Source: Nocardia crassostreae (GTDB taxonomy: Bacteria; Actinomycetota; Actinomycetes; Mycobacteriales; Mycobacteriaceae). Taken from it: DNA of 64,000 nt. The translations under genes and the position numbers were made by a program. Shown piece after piece: positions 37,178 through 46,829 of the stretch. The notes beneath the pieces are model-generated. The model saw nothing but the letters and a program-made list of their open reading frames with translations, did not search any database and was not told where the DNA came from. Numbering within the stretch: position 1 is the stretch's first letter; every line of letters starts with the position of its first letter. The DNA lies in contig NZ_BDCH01000006.1 of assembly GCF_001613405.1 (NCBI RefSeq), positions 124,001-188,000 on the forward strand, read 5' to 3'.

Positions 37178-38140
37178 CTACGCGGCTCGTGCCGGTGCGC
37201 GCGCGGCGAGCGCCACCGCGACGAAGGTCAGCACGCAGCCCGCCACCACGGTTGCGGACAACCCCGGCCCGGTCGGCGTCAGCACATCGAGCACCAGCGA
37301 CATGAGCAGCTGTCCCGCCACCGTGGTCAACCCGAGCAGCAGCACCCCGATCCAGCGCACCGTCACCACGGCCAGCGCGATGAACACGACGCCGAGCACC
37401 CCGCCGAGATAGAGCCACGGTTCATCGGGAAACGTTGCGGGCCACCCACTCCGGCCGATCACCACCGATTCGACCACCAGCAATCCGGCCAGCCCCGTCA
37501 CGAAATTCGCCAGCGTCGCCGACTGCGGCCCACCGACCTCCCCCACCCGCCCGTTCACCGCCTGCTGCCACGCCACCCCGAACCCCGCCAGCAGCGGCAA
37601 CCCGATCAGCAATACCTGCGGACCCCCGCGCAATCCCTCCGGCACCGCCAGCCCACCCCCGTTATCGGCCCGCCCCACCGCCGCCAACGCCACCGCCGCC
37701 AATGCCAATCCCGCACCCCCGGCCCGCAATCCGGTCACCGGCGTCCGCCCACTCGGCCCGAGCCCCAGCCGATCCACCACCAAACTGCTCACCAACTGGC
37801 CCGCCACCACCGCCACGGTGAACGCCGTAACCCCGATCGCCGCCACCGTAAGCCCCTGACACGCAACGAAAAACGCCCCACACAACCCACCCAGCAACTG
37901 CCACCACCGCAGCCCACCCGACCGCAGCGCCCCCCACACCCGCCCCACCCCCACCCGCAATCGCCCACTCACCCCGAACGCGATCAGCAACAACACCAGC
38001 CCAACCCCGAAACTGATCACCGCCGCCGCCACCCCATCCTGCAACCGCTCCCCCAACGCCCCATTGATCCGAGCCTGCCCCGCCACAGCAGCCCCGATAC
38101 ACCCCCCGAACACCAACCCAACCCGCCGCCGCACCGCCAC
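37178..38140 (-). CDS. DMT-superfamily transporter (DUF606/YdcZ type)
   Basis: About 320 aa with ten predicted membrane spans arranged as two similar halves. Both halves start with GxxxQ/QxxVNGxxG-like segments (AGQARINGALGERLQDGVAA and AWQQAVNGRVGEVGGPQSAT), typical of DUF606 EamA-like transporters. Cargo unknown. The GTG at 38140 is the likely start. Its stop lies 149 nt past the MauE-fusion start on the same strand, and it follows the MFS gene, so it may share that transcript. Confidence 0.75.
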   Translation of the reverse strand: MAVRRRVGLVFGGCIGAAVAGQARINGALGERLQDGVAAAVISFGVGLVLLLIAFGVSGRLRVGVGRVWGALRSGGLRWWQLLGGLCGAFFVACQGLTVAAIGVTAFTVAVVAGQLVSSLVVDRLGLGPSGRTPVTGLRAGGAGLALAAVALAAVGRADNGGGLAVPEGLRGGPQVLLIGLPLLAGFGVAWQQAVNGRVGEVGGPQSATLANFVTGLAGLLVVESVVIGRSGWPATFPDEPWLYLGGVLGVVFIALAVVTVRWIGVLLLGLTTVAGQLLMSLVLDVLTPTGPGLSATVVAGCVLTFVAVALAARAPARAA

Positions 38141-38316
38141 GCCCCGATTCTGCACCACAGCCGCCAGCTCCACTGTGAGCGCAGCCGACCGCTGTCGGGG
38201 GCCGATCACGCCACCACTCGCACGACCGGATCGGCTGTGCTCGAAGCCAATCAAGCCGGGACCGTGGCGGCGATGGCTGGGGCGCCCACCCGGACGCACT
38301 CCGCCGACCGAGTGCA

Positions 38317-39657
38317 TCAGGCCGCGCGATGTGGTGCGGCCGGGGCCCGATCAGCCGGGTGGGGCGGCAGCCAGGCCGGGACCAGAGCGGCAGTGGCCAG
38401 CAGTGGGATGCCGAGCAGGGTGACCACGGCGGGGATGGGCAGCCAGAGGGAAGCCAGGCCGACGAAGGCGAAGACGACCAGGGCGAAGACCTCGGTGAAC
38501 AAGCCGGAGACCGAGGTGACGGTGGCTCGGGCCGGGCCCTCGATGGCGTCCTGGAGGCGGGCGTCGGCAAGGACATTGGCGTTGTAGTTGATGCCGTAGG
38601 CCGCGCCGATGGCCGAGAAGCCCAGGGCGGTCAGGACATGGACGGCATTCGGGTAGACGACGGCGAGACCGGCCACCGCCGCGCCGCCGATGAACAGCAG
38701 GCCGCTGACGGCCACGGCGATGGACATGGTGCGCGGGGCGATGTTTTCGGTGCGACCGGCTGTGACCGCGCCGATCAGCGCGCCCGCGACGGTGACGCCG
38801 ACCAGGATTGCCGCCACCCAGGGTGAGACACCGACATCGCCCGCCAGCAGGGCGAAGTACTCGTCGTAGGCGGTGATACCGTCCAGCAGCGCGGCCAGGA
38901 TGACGCCGCGGCGAATCACCCGTACCTGCAAGGCTTCCCGCAGGCCGGTGCGGAGCATGTGCAGGTAGCGGGACATGGCCGCCGCGCCCGCTACCGGCGA
39001 GATCGGTCCGGGCGCAGCGGCGTCCACCGGCGAATTCGGTTCGGGCGCACCGGCTTCGGACGGCTCGCCGTCCTCCAGTTCCTCGACGTCCCCGGCGGAG
39101 ACGGCTTTGGGAGCACCGGGCAGGCCGAAGGCCGACACCCTGTGCAGGGCGGCGATCGCCACGCTGGACCAGCCGACCAGGGCGTAGCCGCCCCAGGCGT
39201 ACAGCGGCGCTGCGGCCAGAATGCCGATCAGGGCGGCGGATTCGGCCGCACCGCGCACGTATCCCATGATGCGAGCGTAGTCGGCCGTGGCGTCTCGCGC
39301 GGCGAGCTCGTCGTAGACGAGCGCCTCGAAGGTGCCCGAGCGCAGCGCGCCGGAGGTGCCCCACAGGATAAAGCCCGCGGCGAAACCGGCGAACGTCGGC
39401 CACAAAGTCCAGGAGGCGAAACCGGCGACCAGCAGGGCGCCGGACAGGATCAGCAAGGCACGGCGGGAGACCGTGTCGGCCCAGGCGCCGGACGGTACTT
39501 CCAGCAGGAACGAGGTCGCGGACCAGATGCCCAGCAGGATGGAGATCTGCGCCGTGTTCAGACCGTGCTCGGCGAAGAGCAGGGCGTAGAGGGCGTAGTA
39601 CGGAATCAGGTCCGCCGACAGGGAGAACAGCACCGCACGGACGGTGAGACCACGCAC
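38317..39657 (-). CDS. Major facilitator superfamily transporter
   Basis: A 446-aa protein with twelve predicted spans and a long acidic central loop (VEELEDGEPSEAGAPEPNSP). Motif A-like DTVSRR follows span 2 (GAWADTVSRRALLILSGA). It looks like a proton-coupled efflux carrier; the substrate cannot be told. A GTG at 39655-39657 starts it. The hydrophilic loop insertion is longer than usual. Confidence 0.78.
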   Translation of the reverse strand: MRGLTVRAVLFSLSADLIPYYALYALLFAEHGLNTAQISILLGIWSATSFLLEVPSGAWADTVSRRALLILSGALLVAGFASWTLWPTFAGFAAGFILWGTSGALRSGTFEALVYDELAARDATADYARIMGYVRGAAESAALIGILAAAPLYAWGGYALVGWSSVAIAALHRVSAFGLPGAPKAVSAGDVEELEDGEPSEAGAPEPNSPVDAAAPGPISPVAGAAAMSRYLHMLRTGLREALQVRVIRRGVILAALLDGITAYDEYFALLAGDVGVSPWVAAILVGVTVAGALIGAVTAGRTENIAPRTMSIAVAVSGLLFIGGAAVAGLAVVYPNAVHVLTALGFSAIGAAYGINYNANVLADARLQDAIEGPARATVTSVSGLFTEVFALVVFAFVGLASLWLPIPAVVTLLGIPLLATAALVPAWLPPHPADRAPAAPHRAA

Positions 39658-39736
39658 CGATACAGTGCGCTGATCGCGGTTGCTACCGCGGAGGGCGCGT
39701 AAGGATCAACAGCCGTAGATGAGCATGCGCATGTGG

Positions 39737-41536
39737 TCAGCTTGCTGCCGTGCCGGGACCGCCGTCAAGGGGATTATCGATGGGGATCCAGCCGTTGGTG
39801 TTCACCTCGTGCTCGGCGACCCCCGCGCCGACCAGGCCGTGGCGTTCGTTGAGGTCGCTGATGAGCTCGGAGACCGGATGCGAATCGCTGTAGTGGTAGC
39901 CCTGGGCGAGCGCGAAACCGAGTTCGGTGAGCACGGCGGCCTGGTACTCCGTCTCCACACCTTCCGCGATGACCTGCAGGTCTAGGCATTTGCTCAGCGC
40001 CGCAATGACTCCCAGCAGCGGCGGGGCCGGGGAATCGGAGCGGATGGCGGCCACGAAGGACTGGTCGACCTTAAGGATATCGCTGGGCAGGGTGGCCAGG
40101 CAGCTCAGCGACGAATAGCCGGTGCCGAAATCGTCGATGGCAATGCGCACGCCGCGCTCCCGCAGAATGTGCAGATTCGCAATGGCGGTTTCGGATTCGG
40201 CGGCCAATTCGCTCTCGGTGACCTCGAGGACCAGTTGATCGGCGGGCCAGCCGGTATCGGCGAGAATTCCGGAAACCCGGTCGGCGTATTCGGTTTCGGC
40301 CAATTCCAGGCCGCTCACATTCACATTGAGGGTCAGATCCAGCTGGGCGAAGGTCTCCTGCAGCCGGGCCGCATCGGCGCAGGCCCGGCGTAGGACCAGT
40401 TCGTCCAGATCGGAGATGAGGTCGTATTCCTCGGCCACCCGGATCAGGCCCTCGGTGGTGACATCCGGCTGCGCGTGCGAGGACCAGCGCAACAGCGCCT
40501 CCACGCCGACCGCGCGGGTGGCGCCGTCGGCGAGGCTGACGATGGGCTGGTACTGCACATCGAGAGTGCCGCGATCGATGGCCTCGCGCAGCTCCACCGC
40601 CAGCGGCAGCTGCCGCGAGGATTCCAGCACGGTGCGATTGCGGCCCGCCTGCTTGGCCCGGTACAGGCCCACATCGGCGCGGCTCACCAGCAGCGAGCCG
40701 GATTCGCCCGGCTGCCACGAGGTCACGCCCGCCGAACAGCCGGTGGTCACCGCGGCGCGCAATTGCTCGGTCAGCAGAATGGCGGCCTGTTCGGTGGTGC
40801 CGGGCAGCAGCAGCGCGAAGGCGTCACCGCCGTAGCGGGCCAGACGCTGGTCCGGCGCAAGCAGTTTCGACCAGGTGTCGCCCACCCGCTGCAGTACCGC
40901 GTCACCGGCGCGGTGGCCGAGATGGTCGTTGATCTTCTGGAAGCGGTCCAGGTCCACCAGCACCAGCGCCAGCCCCTGCCCGGTGCGCCCGGCATGCGCG
41001 ATGGCATTGCTGAGCGCCCGGTCGAAACCGCGGCGATTGAGCAGACCGGCCAGCACATCGATATCGGCATCCGACGCCATACGCGTCAAAATGCCCACCA
41101 CGATGCCGATTCCGAAGGTGATGCCCGCCGGAATCAGACCCGACCACCACGGCAGGCCGCGCGAGGGCACCACCCACAGACAGCAGGCGATGGCGAAGGC
41201 CAGATGCACGCCCAGCCAGCGCCAGGCGAAGAAGATGGCGGCATCACAGGCCACGAACACGTAGAACGCGGCCAGGCTGATGGCGCCCACGGTATTCGGG
41301 AACCAGTGCACCGCAATGGTCACCAGCACCGTCGCCATTCCGACGTACACGTGATGCACCGAATGCGGCATCCGCGGACCCCAGATCAGCAGACTGATGC
41401 CCAGCAGCAATGCCACCAGGGCCGCCGTACCCACCAGCGGCCGATTGCCCTCATCACCCGGAGCGACCGCGGTGATGATCAGACCCAGCACCCCACCCAT
41501 GACGTAGAACGCCCCGGTGGTCCGAGCCATGACCAT
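39737..41536 (-). CDS. GGDEF/EAL cyclic-di-GMP enzyme with MASE-like membrane region
   Basis: A 599-aa protein. About eight N-terminal spans, then a GGDEF domain whose active-site loop is RYGGDAF (alanine for the usual glutamate), then an EAL domain with VEALLRW, NVNVSGLELAE, VLEVTESE, DDFGTGYSSLSCL and EGVETEYQ, so the phosphodiesterase residues are kept. It probably degrades cyclic-di-GMP, with the cyclase domain as a regulatory site. The ATG at 41534-41536 or 41528-41530 may be the start. Confidence 0.82.
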   Translation of the reverse strand: MVMARTTGAFYVMGGVLGLIITAVAPGDEGNRPLVGTAALVALLLGISLLIWGPRMPHSVHHVYVGMATVLVTIAVHWFPNTVGAISLAAFYVFVACDAAIFFAWRWLGVHLAFAIACCLWVVPSRGLPWWSGLIPAGITFGIGIVVGILTRMASDADIDVLAGLLNRRGFDRALSNAIAHAGRTGQGLALVLVDLDRFQKINDHLGHRAGDAVLQRVGDTWSKLLAPDQRLARYGGDAFALLLPGTTEQAAILLTEQLRAAVTTGCSAGVTSWQPGESGSLLVSRADVGLYRAKQAGRNRTVLESSRQLPLAVELREAIDRGTLDVQYQPIVSLADGATRAVGVEALLRWSSHAQPDVTTEGLIRVAEEYDLISDLDELVLRRACADAARLQETFAQLDLTLNVNVSGLELAETEYADRVSGILADTGWPADQLVLEVTESELAAESETAIANLHILRERGVRIAIDDFGTGYSSLSCLATLPSDILKVDQSFVAAIRSDSPAPPLLGVIAALSKCLDLQVIAEGVETEYQAAVLTELGFALAQGYHYSDSHPVSELISDLNERHGLVGAGVAEHEVNTNGWIPIDNPLDGGPGTAAS

Positions 41537-41723
41537 TGCCGTCGCCAGCGCCGACGCCGCCCGCACCCGGGTTCGGGTATCGCCGCGAGACCCGATTCCT
41601 CGCACGGGACCTAGCCTAACTGTGCTCGATTGCCTCCGCTTCGCTTCGGCGGTTCGCGGCGCCCGAAGTCTCGGTGAACGAACGCCGGGGCAGTCTCGCC
41701 CCGGCGCACCGCCTTTGGTCGCG

Positions 41724-42989
41724 TCAGGCGTGGATGGGCCGCAGCACGTCGGTGCCGACGAAGGGCACCAGCGCCGCGGGCACGCGCACCGAACCATCCG
41801 CTTGCTGGTGGTTCTCCAGAATCGCGACGATCCAGCGCGTGGTGGCGAGGGTGCCGTTCAGCGTGGCGGCGGTCTGCGGCTTGTTGTTCTCGTCGCGGTA
41901 GCGCACGTTCAGGCGGCGGCCCTGGAAGGTGGTGCAGTTCGAGGTCGAGGTGAGTTCGCGGTAGGTCTGCTGGGTGGGCACCCAGCCCTCGCAGTCAAAC
42001 TTGCGGGCGGCCGAGGAGCCGAGATCACCGGCCGCGACGTCGATCACGCGATAGGGCACCTCGACGGCGGCGAGCATTTCGCGCTCCCAGGCCAGCAGGC
42101 GCTGATGCTCGGCATCGGCGTCCTCGGGCTTGGCGTAGACGAACATCTCCACCTTGTCGAACTGGTGCACGCGAATAATGCCGCGGGTGTCCTTGCCGTA
42201 GCTGCCCGCCTCGCGGCGGAAGCACGACGACCAGCCCACATAGCGCTTGGGGCCCGCGCTCAGATCGATGATCTCGCCCGAGTGGTAGCCCGCCAGCGGC
42301 ACCTCGGAGGTGCCGACCAGGTAGAGGTCGTCCTCCTCGAGGTGGTAGATCTCGGCGGCGTGCTGGCCCAGGAAGCCGGTGCCCGCCATGATCTCCGGGC
42401 GCACCAGCACCGGCGGGATCATCATGGTGAAGCCATTGGCCGTGGCCTTCTGCGCCGCCAGCTGCAACAGGCCCAGCTGCAACAGCGCGCCGTAGCCGGT
42501 GAGGAAGTAGAAGCGCGCGCCCGAGACCTTGGCGCCGCGTTCCATATCGATCAGGCCCAGCGATTCACCCAGTTCCAGGTGATCCTTGGGCTGGAAATCG
42601 AATTCGCAGGGCGTGCCGACGGTCTCGAGCACGATGTAATCGTCCTCGCCGCCCGCGGGCGCGCCCTCCTGTACGACATTCGACAGGGCGCGCATGGCGG
42701 CGTCGAGATCGGCGTCGGCGGCATTCTCGGCCGCCTCGGCCTCCTTCACCTTGGCCGACAGCTCCTGGCCCTGGGTCAGCAGCACGGCGCGCTCCTCCGG
42801 AGACGCCTTGCCGACCTTCTTACCGAGGGCCTTCTGCTCGGCGCGCAGATTGTCGGCGGTCGCGACTGCCGCGCGCCGGGCCGCATCCGCCTCGAGCAGG
42901 GCGTCCACCAGGGCCGGGTCCTCGCCGCGCGCACGCTGCGACGCGCGGACCACGTCCGGGTTCTCCCGCAGGAATCGAAGGTCGATCAT
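41724..42989 (-). CDS. serS: Seryl-tRNA synthetase
   Basis: A 421-aa class II aminoacyl-tRNA synthetase, the normal length. The N-terminal coiled-coil arm ([20 protein letters not shown]), motif 1 around [20 protein letters not shown], motif 2 [20 protein letters not shown] and motif 3 [18 protein letters not shown] are all present. It charges tRNA-Ser in the cytoplasm. A -10 like TAGGCT lies 9-14 nt before the ATG, so the message is probably leaderless or nearly so. It anchors the Rv3834c-like synteny. Confidence 0.95.
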   Translation of the reverse strand: MIDLRFLRENPDVVRASQRARGEDPALVDALLEADAARRAAVATADNLRAEQKALGKKVGKASPEERAVLLTQGQELSAKVKEAEAAENAADADLDAAMRALSNVVQEGAPAGGEDDYIVLETVGTPCEFDFQPKDHLELGESLGLIDMERGAKVSGARFYFLTGYGALLQLGLLQLAAQKATANGFTMMIPPVLVRPEIMAGTGFLGQHAAEIYHLEEDDLYLVGTSEVPLAGYHSGEIIDLSAGPKRYVGWSSCFRREAGSYGKDTRGIIRVHQFDKVEMFVYAKPEDADAEHQRLLAWEREMLAAVEVPYRVIDVAAGDLGSSAARKFDCEGWVPTQQTYRELTSTSNCTTFQGRRLNVRYRDENNKPQTAATLNGTLATTRWIVAILENHQQADGSVRVPAALVPFVGTDVLRPIHA

Positions 42990-43257
42990 GGGTCTCAAGC
43001 CTAGTGGGCCGCCGCTACCGAATTTCGCCCAGGTCGGGGCCCGGCCGAGACCGCTTGTCCCGCCGCCGAGCTCGCGGTTCCCCCCGGTTTTTCCTCCGTT
43101 TTCGGCCACCGCCCAGCCCACCCCGCCATAGTGGGGGCCATGGACACAGCGGAGTCGCCGAGCCGCCGTGTGAACCCGCCTCCGGTAGCGGGCCCATCCC
43201 TTCCGTGCCACGGTTGTCGTGCCGACCGGTCGGCGCAGTCAATTCCGAGGAGTTCCC

Positions 43258-44844
43258 ATGCAATACACCCCGGACACAGTCGATTTCATCGTGGTCGGCG
43301 CCGGATCCGCCGGGGCGGCGGTGGCCGCGCGACTGAGTGAGCGCTTCGGCACCAGCGTCGCCCTCGTCGAGGCGGGCAGTGCCGACCGGGACAAATTCAT
43401 CCGCATTCCGGCCGGGTTCTCCCAGCTGTTCGAGGGGCCCAACGACTGGAACTACCGCACCGAACCGCAGCCCGAACTGCACGACCGGCAGGTGTACTGG
43501 CCGCGCGGCAAGATGCTCGGCGGCTCCTCCTCCATGAACGCCATGATGTGGGTGCGCGGCTTCGCCGCCGACTACGACGAATGGGCCGAGCACGCCGGAC
43601 CCGGCTGGTCGTTCGAGCAGGTGCTCCCCTATTTCCAGCGCATGGAGTCGGTCGAGGACGCCACCGAACCCGGCGAGGGCACCGGCGGGCCGCTGCACAT
43701 CTCGGGCCAGCGCAGCCCGCGGCCGCACACGCTGAACTACCTGCAGGCCGCCGCCGAGGCGGGATATCCCCTCGAACGGGCGAATCTGGATGAGCCGCAA
43801 GGGTTCACGCAGACCATGGTCAATCAGAAGCGGGGCGCGCGGTGGAGCACGGTGGACGCCTATCTGCGGCCCGCGCTGCAGGCGCACCGCGATCTCACCA
43901 TCGTCACCGACGCGCACGTGACCCGCGTGCTCTTCGACGGGACCCGCGCGATCGGCGTCGAATACCAGCTCGGCGGTGAGCTGAAACAGCTCACGGCCAA
44001 GCGCGAGGTGATCCTGTCCGGCGGCGCGATCAATACCCCGCAGCTGCTCATGCTGTCCGGTATCGGCGATTCGGATCAGCTTCGGGCGCTGGGCATTCCG
44101 GTGCTGCACCACGCACCCGAGGTGGGCCGTAATCTGCGCGACCACCTGGCCGCGCCCATTGTCTACCGCACCCGCGCGGGCAGTCTCTTCGGCGCGGACA
44201 AGAGCATTCCGGAACTCGCCAACTACCTGCTACGCCGCCGCGGCCAGCTCACCTCCAATGTCGGCGAGGCCTACGGCTTCGTGCGCAGCCATCCCGATGT
44301 CGGGCTGCCCGATCTCGAATTGATCTTCGGCCCCGCCCCGTACATCGCCGAGGGGCTCGGCGATCCGGACGGCCACGCGCTCACCTTCGCGGCGATCCTG
44401 CTCAAACCCAAGTCCACCGGCGAGATCACCCTCTCCTCCGCCGACCCCTTCACCGCGCCCCGCATCGATCCGCGCTACTGCTCCGAATTCACCGACCGCA
44501 CCGCCCTGCTCAACGGCCTGCGCACCTGTGTCGAGATCGCGCACCAGCCCGCACTGAAGGAACACATCGGCGAGCTCATGCAACCCGCCCTGCCCGCCGA
44601 CACGCCCATGGAGGACGTGCTGCGGCGCTGCCTGGAAGACCATTCGCACACGCTCTACCACCCGGTCGGCACCTGCCGCATGAGCGCCGACGAGACCGGC
44701 GTGGTGGATCCCGAACTGCGCGTGCGCGGCGTGACCGGCCTGCGCATTGCCGACACCTCGGTCATGCCGGTCATCACCCGCGGCCACACCCACGCCCCGG
44801 CGGTACTGATCGGCGAGAAGGCGGCCGACCTCATCAATTCCTGA
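43258..44844 (+). CDS. GMC-family oxidoreductase (choline dehydrogenase-like)
   Basis: A 528-aa FAD enzyme. The N-terminal fold is DFIVVGAGSAGAAVAARLSE; GMC signature 1 is PRGKMLGGSSSMNAMMWVRG and signature 2 is SGGAINTPQLLMLSGIG. The C-terminal catalytic pair is in HTLYHPVGTCRMS and RGHTHAPAVLIGEKAADLI (His and His). It oxidises an alcohol to an aldehyde; choline is not certain. The ATG at 43258 follows GAGGAG. It is divergent from serS over a 268-nt gap that holds both promoters. Confidence 0.88.
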   Translation: MQYTPDTVDFIVVGAGSAGAAVAARLSERFGTSVALVEAGSADRDKFIRIPAGFSQLFEGPNDWNYRTEPQPELHDRQVYWPRGKMLGGSSSMNAMMWVRGFAADYDEWAEHAGPGWSFEQVLPYFQRMESVEDATEPGEGTGGPLHISGQRSPRPHTLNYLQAAAEAGYPLERANLDEPQGFTQTMVNQKRGARWSTVDAYLRPALQAHRDLTIVTDAHVTRVLFDGTRAIGVEYQLGGELKQLTAKREVILSGGAINTPQLLMLSGIGDSDQLRALGIPVLHHAPEVGRNLRDHLAAPIVYRTRAGSLFGADKSIPELANYLLRRRGQLTSNVGEAYGFVRSHPDVGLPDLELIFGPAPYIAEGLGDPDGHALTFAAILLKPKSTGEITLSSADPFTAPRIDPRYCSEFTDRTALLNGLRTCVEIAHQPALKEHIGELMQPALPADTPMEDVLRRCLEDHSHTLYHPVGTCRMSADETGVVDPELRVRGVTGLRIADTSVMPVITRGHTHAPAVLIGEKAADLINS

Positions 44845-44913
44845 CCGAAACCGACAGGTCCTGACACAAGAGGACATGGCGGGGGCCGGACCGCGCTGCA
44901 ATGATGGACCACG

Positions 44914-46053
44914 ATGTCCGAACAGTCGCCTCCGCCACAGCAGCCCACACCTACCGGCCGTCGCCGGTCGGCGCCGCCCAAGGGCGGATCCCTGCCGGGC
45001 CCGCTGGAAGGCTTGCGCGCCAAGCTCGACAAGGGCCCGCTGTCCGCGCCGACCCTGCGCTGGGGTCTACTCGCGGTCGCGGTCGGCGCCATCCTGGCCG
45101 CGCTCATCACCGTCGCGGTCTCCGGCTTCCACGCCGGGCGCGTGGAGGCGCACAATCCCGGCTCGGCCTCGCCGACGGGCGCCGTCGCGGGTGCGGCCTT
45201 CGGCACCGCCAAACAGGGCGACTGCCTGGCCTGGTCCAAATCCAATGCCAGCGATCTGGTGAAGGTGGACTGCGGCGACAAGCATCTGTTCGAGGTCACC
45301 TCCGATATCGATCTGAGCAAGTACCCGGGCGTGGAATTCGGTCCGGGTTCGCGCTTCCCGGATTCACTGCGCTTCTCCGAACTGCGCGACGAGCACTGCG
45401 TCAGCGCCGCGCAGTCCTATCTCGGCGGAAAGTTCGATCCGCGCGGCAAATTCGTGGTCGGCCTGATCAATCCCGGTGAGGCGGGCTGGAAGGCGGGCGA
45501 GCGCACGCTGCGCTGCGGCCTGCAGGTCGCGGGCAGCTCCGGCACCGCCACCCACACCGTCAGCGGCAGCGTGCAGAACGCCAACCAGTCCAAGATCTAC
45601 GACGTCGGCACCTGCATCGGCATTGCCCGCAACCTGCCCACCGATCCGGTGGACTGCGCCCAGCCGCACGCCTTCGAGATCGTCTCCACCGTCGATCTGA
45701 GCAGCCACTTCCCCGGCGGCCCGCCATCCAAGGACGAGCAGGACCGGTTCATGAAAGAGCAGTGCGCCAAGGACTCCACCGACTATCTCGGCGCCGAGGA
45801 CGCGCTGCGCAACAAGACCCTCACGCTGTTCTGGGACTATCTGGACAGCCGCAGCTGGCTGGCCGGGAGCAAGAGCCTCAACTGCATGATCGGCAAGGGC
45901 GCGGATCAGGAGGGCTTCGCCGCCATTACCGGATCGGCGCGCGGCGACATCCTGGTCGACGGGCAGGCCCCGGTGCCGCCGCCCAATAACGGCCGCTCCA
46001 CCCCGCAGCCGCTGCCCGGCGCCGCGCCGCCGGTCATTCCGGCGCCGAGGTAA
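44914..46053 (+). CDS. Septum-formation family membrane protein (Rv3835-like)
   Basis: A 379-aa protein: Pro-rich cytoplasmic N-terminus, one membrane span (LLAVAVGAILAALITVAVSG) and two extracytoplasmic septum-formation domains, each with paired cysteines (KQGDCLAWSKSNASDLVKVD and VGTCIGIARNLPTDPVDCAQ). Proteins of this family are linked to septum formation in actinobacteria. Its place after serS and before the zincin gene matches Rv3834c-Rv3836. The next gene begins 3 nt after its stop. Confidence 0.82.
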   Translation: MSEQSPPPQQPTPTGRRRSAPPKGGSLPGPLEGLRAKLDKGPLSAPTLRWGLLAVAVGAILAALITVAVSGFHAGRVEAHNPGSASPTGAVAGAAFGTAKQGDCLAWSKSNASDLVKVDCGDKHLFEVTSDIDLSKYPGVEFGPGSRFPDSLRFSELRDEHCVSAAQSYLGGKFDPRGKFVVGLINPGEAGWKAGERTLRCGLQVAGSSGTATHTVSGSVQNANQSKIYDVGTCIGIARNLPTDPVDCAQPHAFEIVSTVDLSSHFPGGPPSKDEQDRFMKEQCAKDSTDYLGAEDALRNKTLTLFWDYLDSRSWLAGSKSLNCMIGKGADQEGFAAITGSARGDILVDGQAPVPPPNNGRSTPQPLPGAAPPVIPAPR

Positions 46054-46056
46054 ACC

Positions 46057-46410
46057 GTGCCGGTCTCCATGTCCGACGATCGTTTCGAGGAACTCGTCGG
46101 GGACGCGCTCGATCTCATTCCGCCGGAATTGTCCAAGGCCATCGACAACGTCGTGGTGCTCATCGAACCGCGCAATGACGAGGACCCGCATCTGCTCGGG
46201 CTCTATCACGGCATCGCGCTCACCGACCGGGACTTCAGCCATTACGGCGGCGCGCTACCGGACACGGTCACCGTCTACCGCGAGGCCATCCTGGAGATGT
46301 GTCACAGCGAAGAAGAAGTGGTCGAGGAGGTGACAATCACAGTGATTCACGAGATAGCTCACTATTTCGGGATTGACGACGACCGCCTTCATCAGCTGGG
46401 ATGGGGCTAA
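46057..46410 (+). CDS. Zincin-like metallopeptidase (Rv3836-like)
   Basis: A 117-aa single-domain metallopeptidase of the MtfA/DUF1025 type. The zinc motif is IHEIAHYFGIDD (HExxH with a downstream Asp). The GTG at 46057 is used; the internal ATG at 46069 is an alternative. It is coupled to the septum-formation gene, 3 nt away. Substrate unknown. Confidence 0.82.
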   Translation: MPVSMSDDRFEELVGDALDLIPPELSKAIDNVVVLIEPRNDEDPHLLGLYHGIALTDRDFSHYGGALPDTVTVYREAILEMCHSEEEVVEEVTITVIHEIAHYFGIDDDRLHQLGWG

Positions 46411-46508
46411 CTCGCGGCAAACCGGGAACCGATCCACTCCCCCGTCGCGTCCAATCTTCATATCGGGACGCGACCGCGTACCCGGGGGAATCCGAAGGGA
46501 GATCGATC

Positions 46509-46820
46509 ATGGTTGGCCACGTCCTCGTGCAGCCGGAAGTCGTCCTCGCGGCAGCCCTGGAACTCGACCTACTCGCCGAGCGGCTCTCCGCCGTTTCGGC
46601 GGCGGCCGGTCCGGCCACCCACGTTCTGCCCTCCGGCACCGAAGAGGTCTCGTTCCTGGCCGCCGGGCATTTCAATCACGCCGCGTTCAGCCATGACCGG
46701 GCCGTCGCCCAGGGCATTCTCGAACTGCACCACGCCGCCGCCACGCTGCGCAGCCAGCTCGCGCAGTACCTGATCCAGGACGCGGTGCACGCCGCCGGTA
46801 TCGCGGCCATTCAGGTCTAG
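46509..46820 (+). CDS. PE-domain protein
   Basis: A 103-aa helical hairpin protein. It begins MVGHVLVQPEVVLAAALELD, with the Pro-Glu pair at the usual place, and continues GTEEVSFLAAGHFNHAA, which follows the PE family pattern of two long helices. PE proteins pair with PPE proteins and leave the cell by type VII secretion. The PPE-like gene starts 9 nt after its stop. No secretion machinery is present in the window. Confidence 0.72.
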   Translation: MVGHVLVQPEVVLAAALELDLLAERLSAVSAAAGPATHVLPSGTEEVSFLAAGHFNHAAFSHDRAVAQGILELHHAAATLRSQLAQYLIQDAVHAAGIAAIQV

Positions 46821-46829
46821 GGGGAAGAC

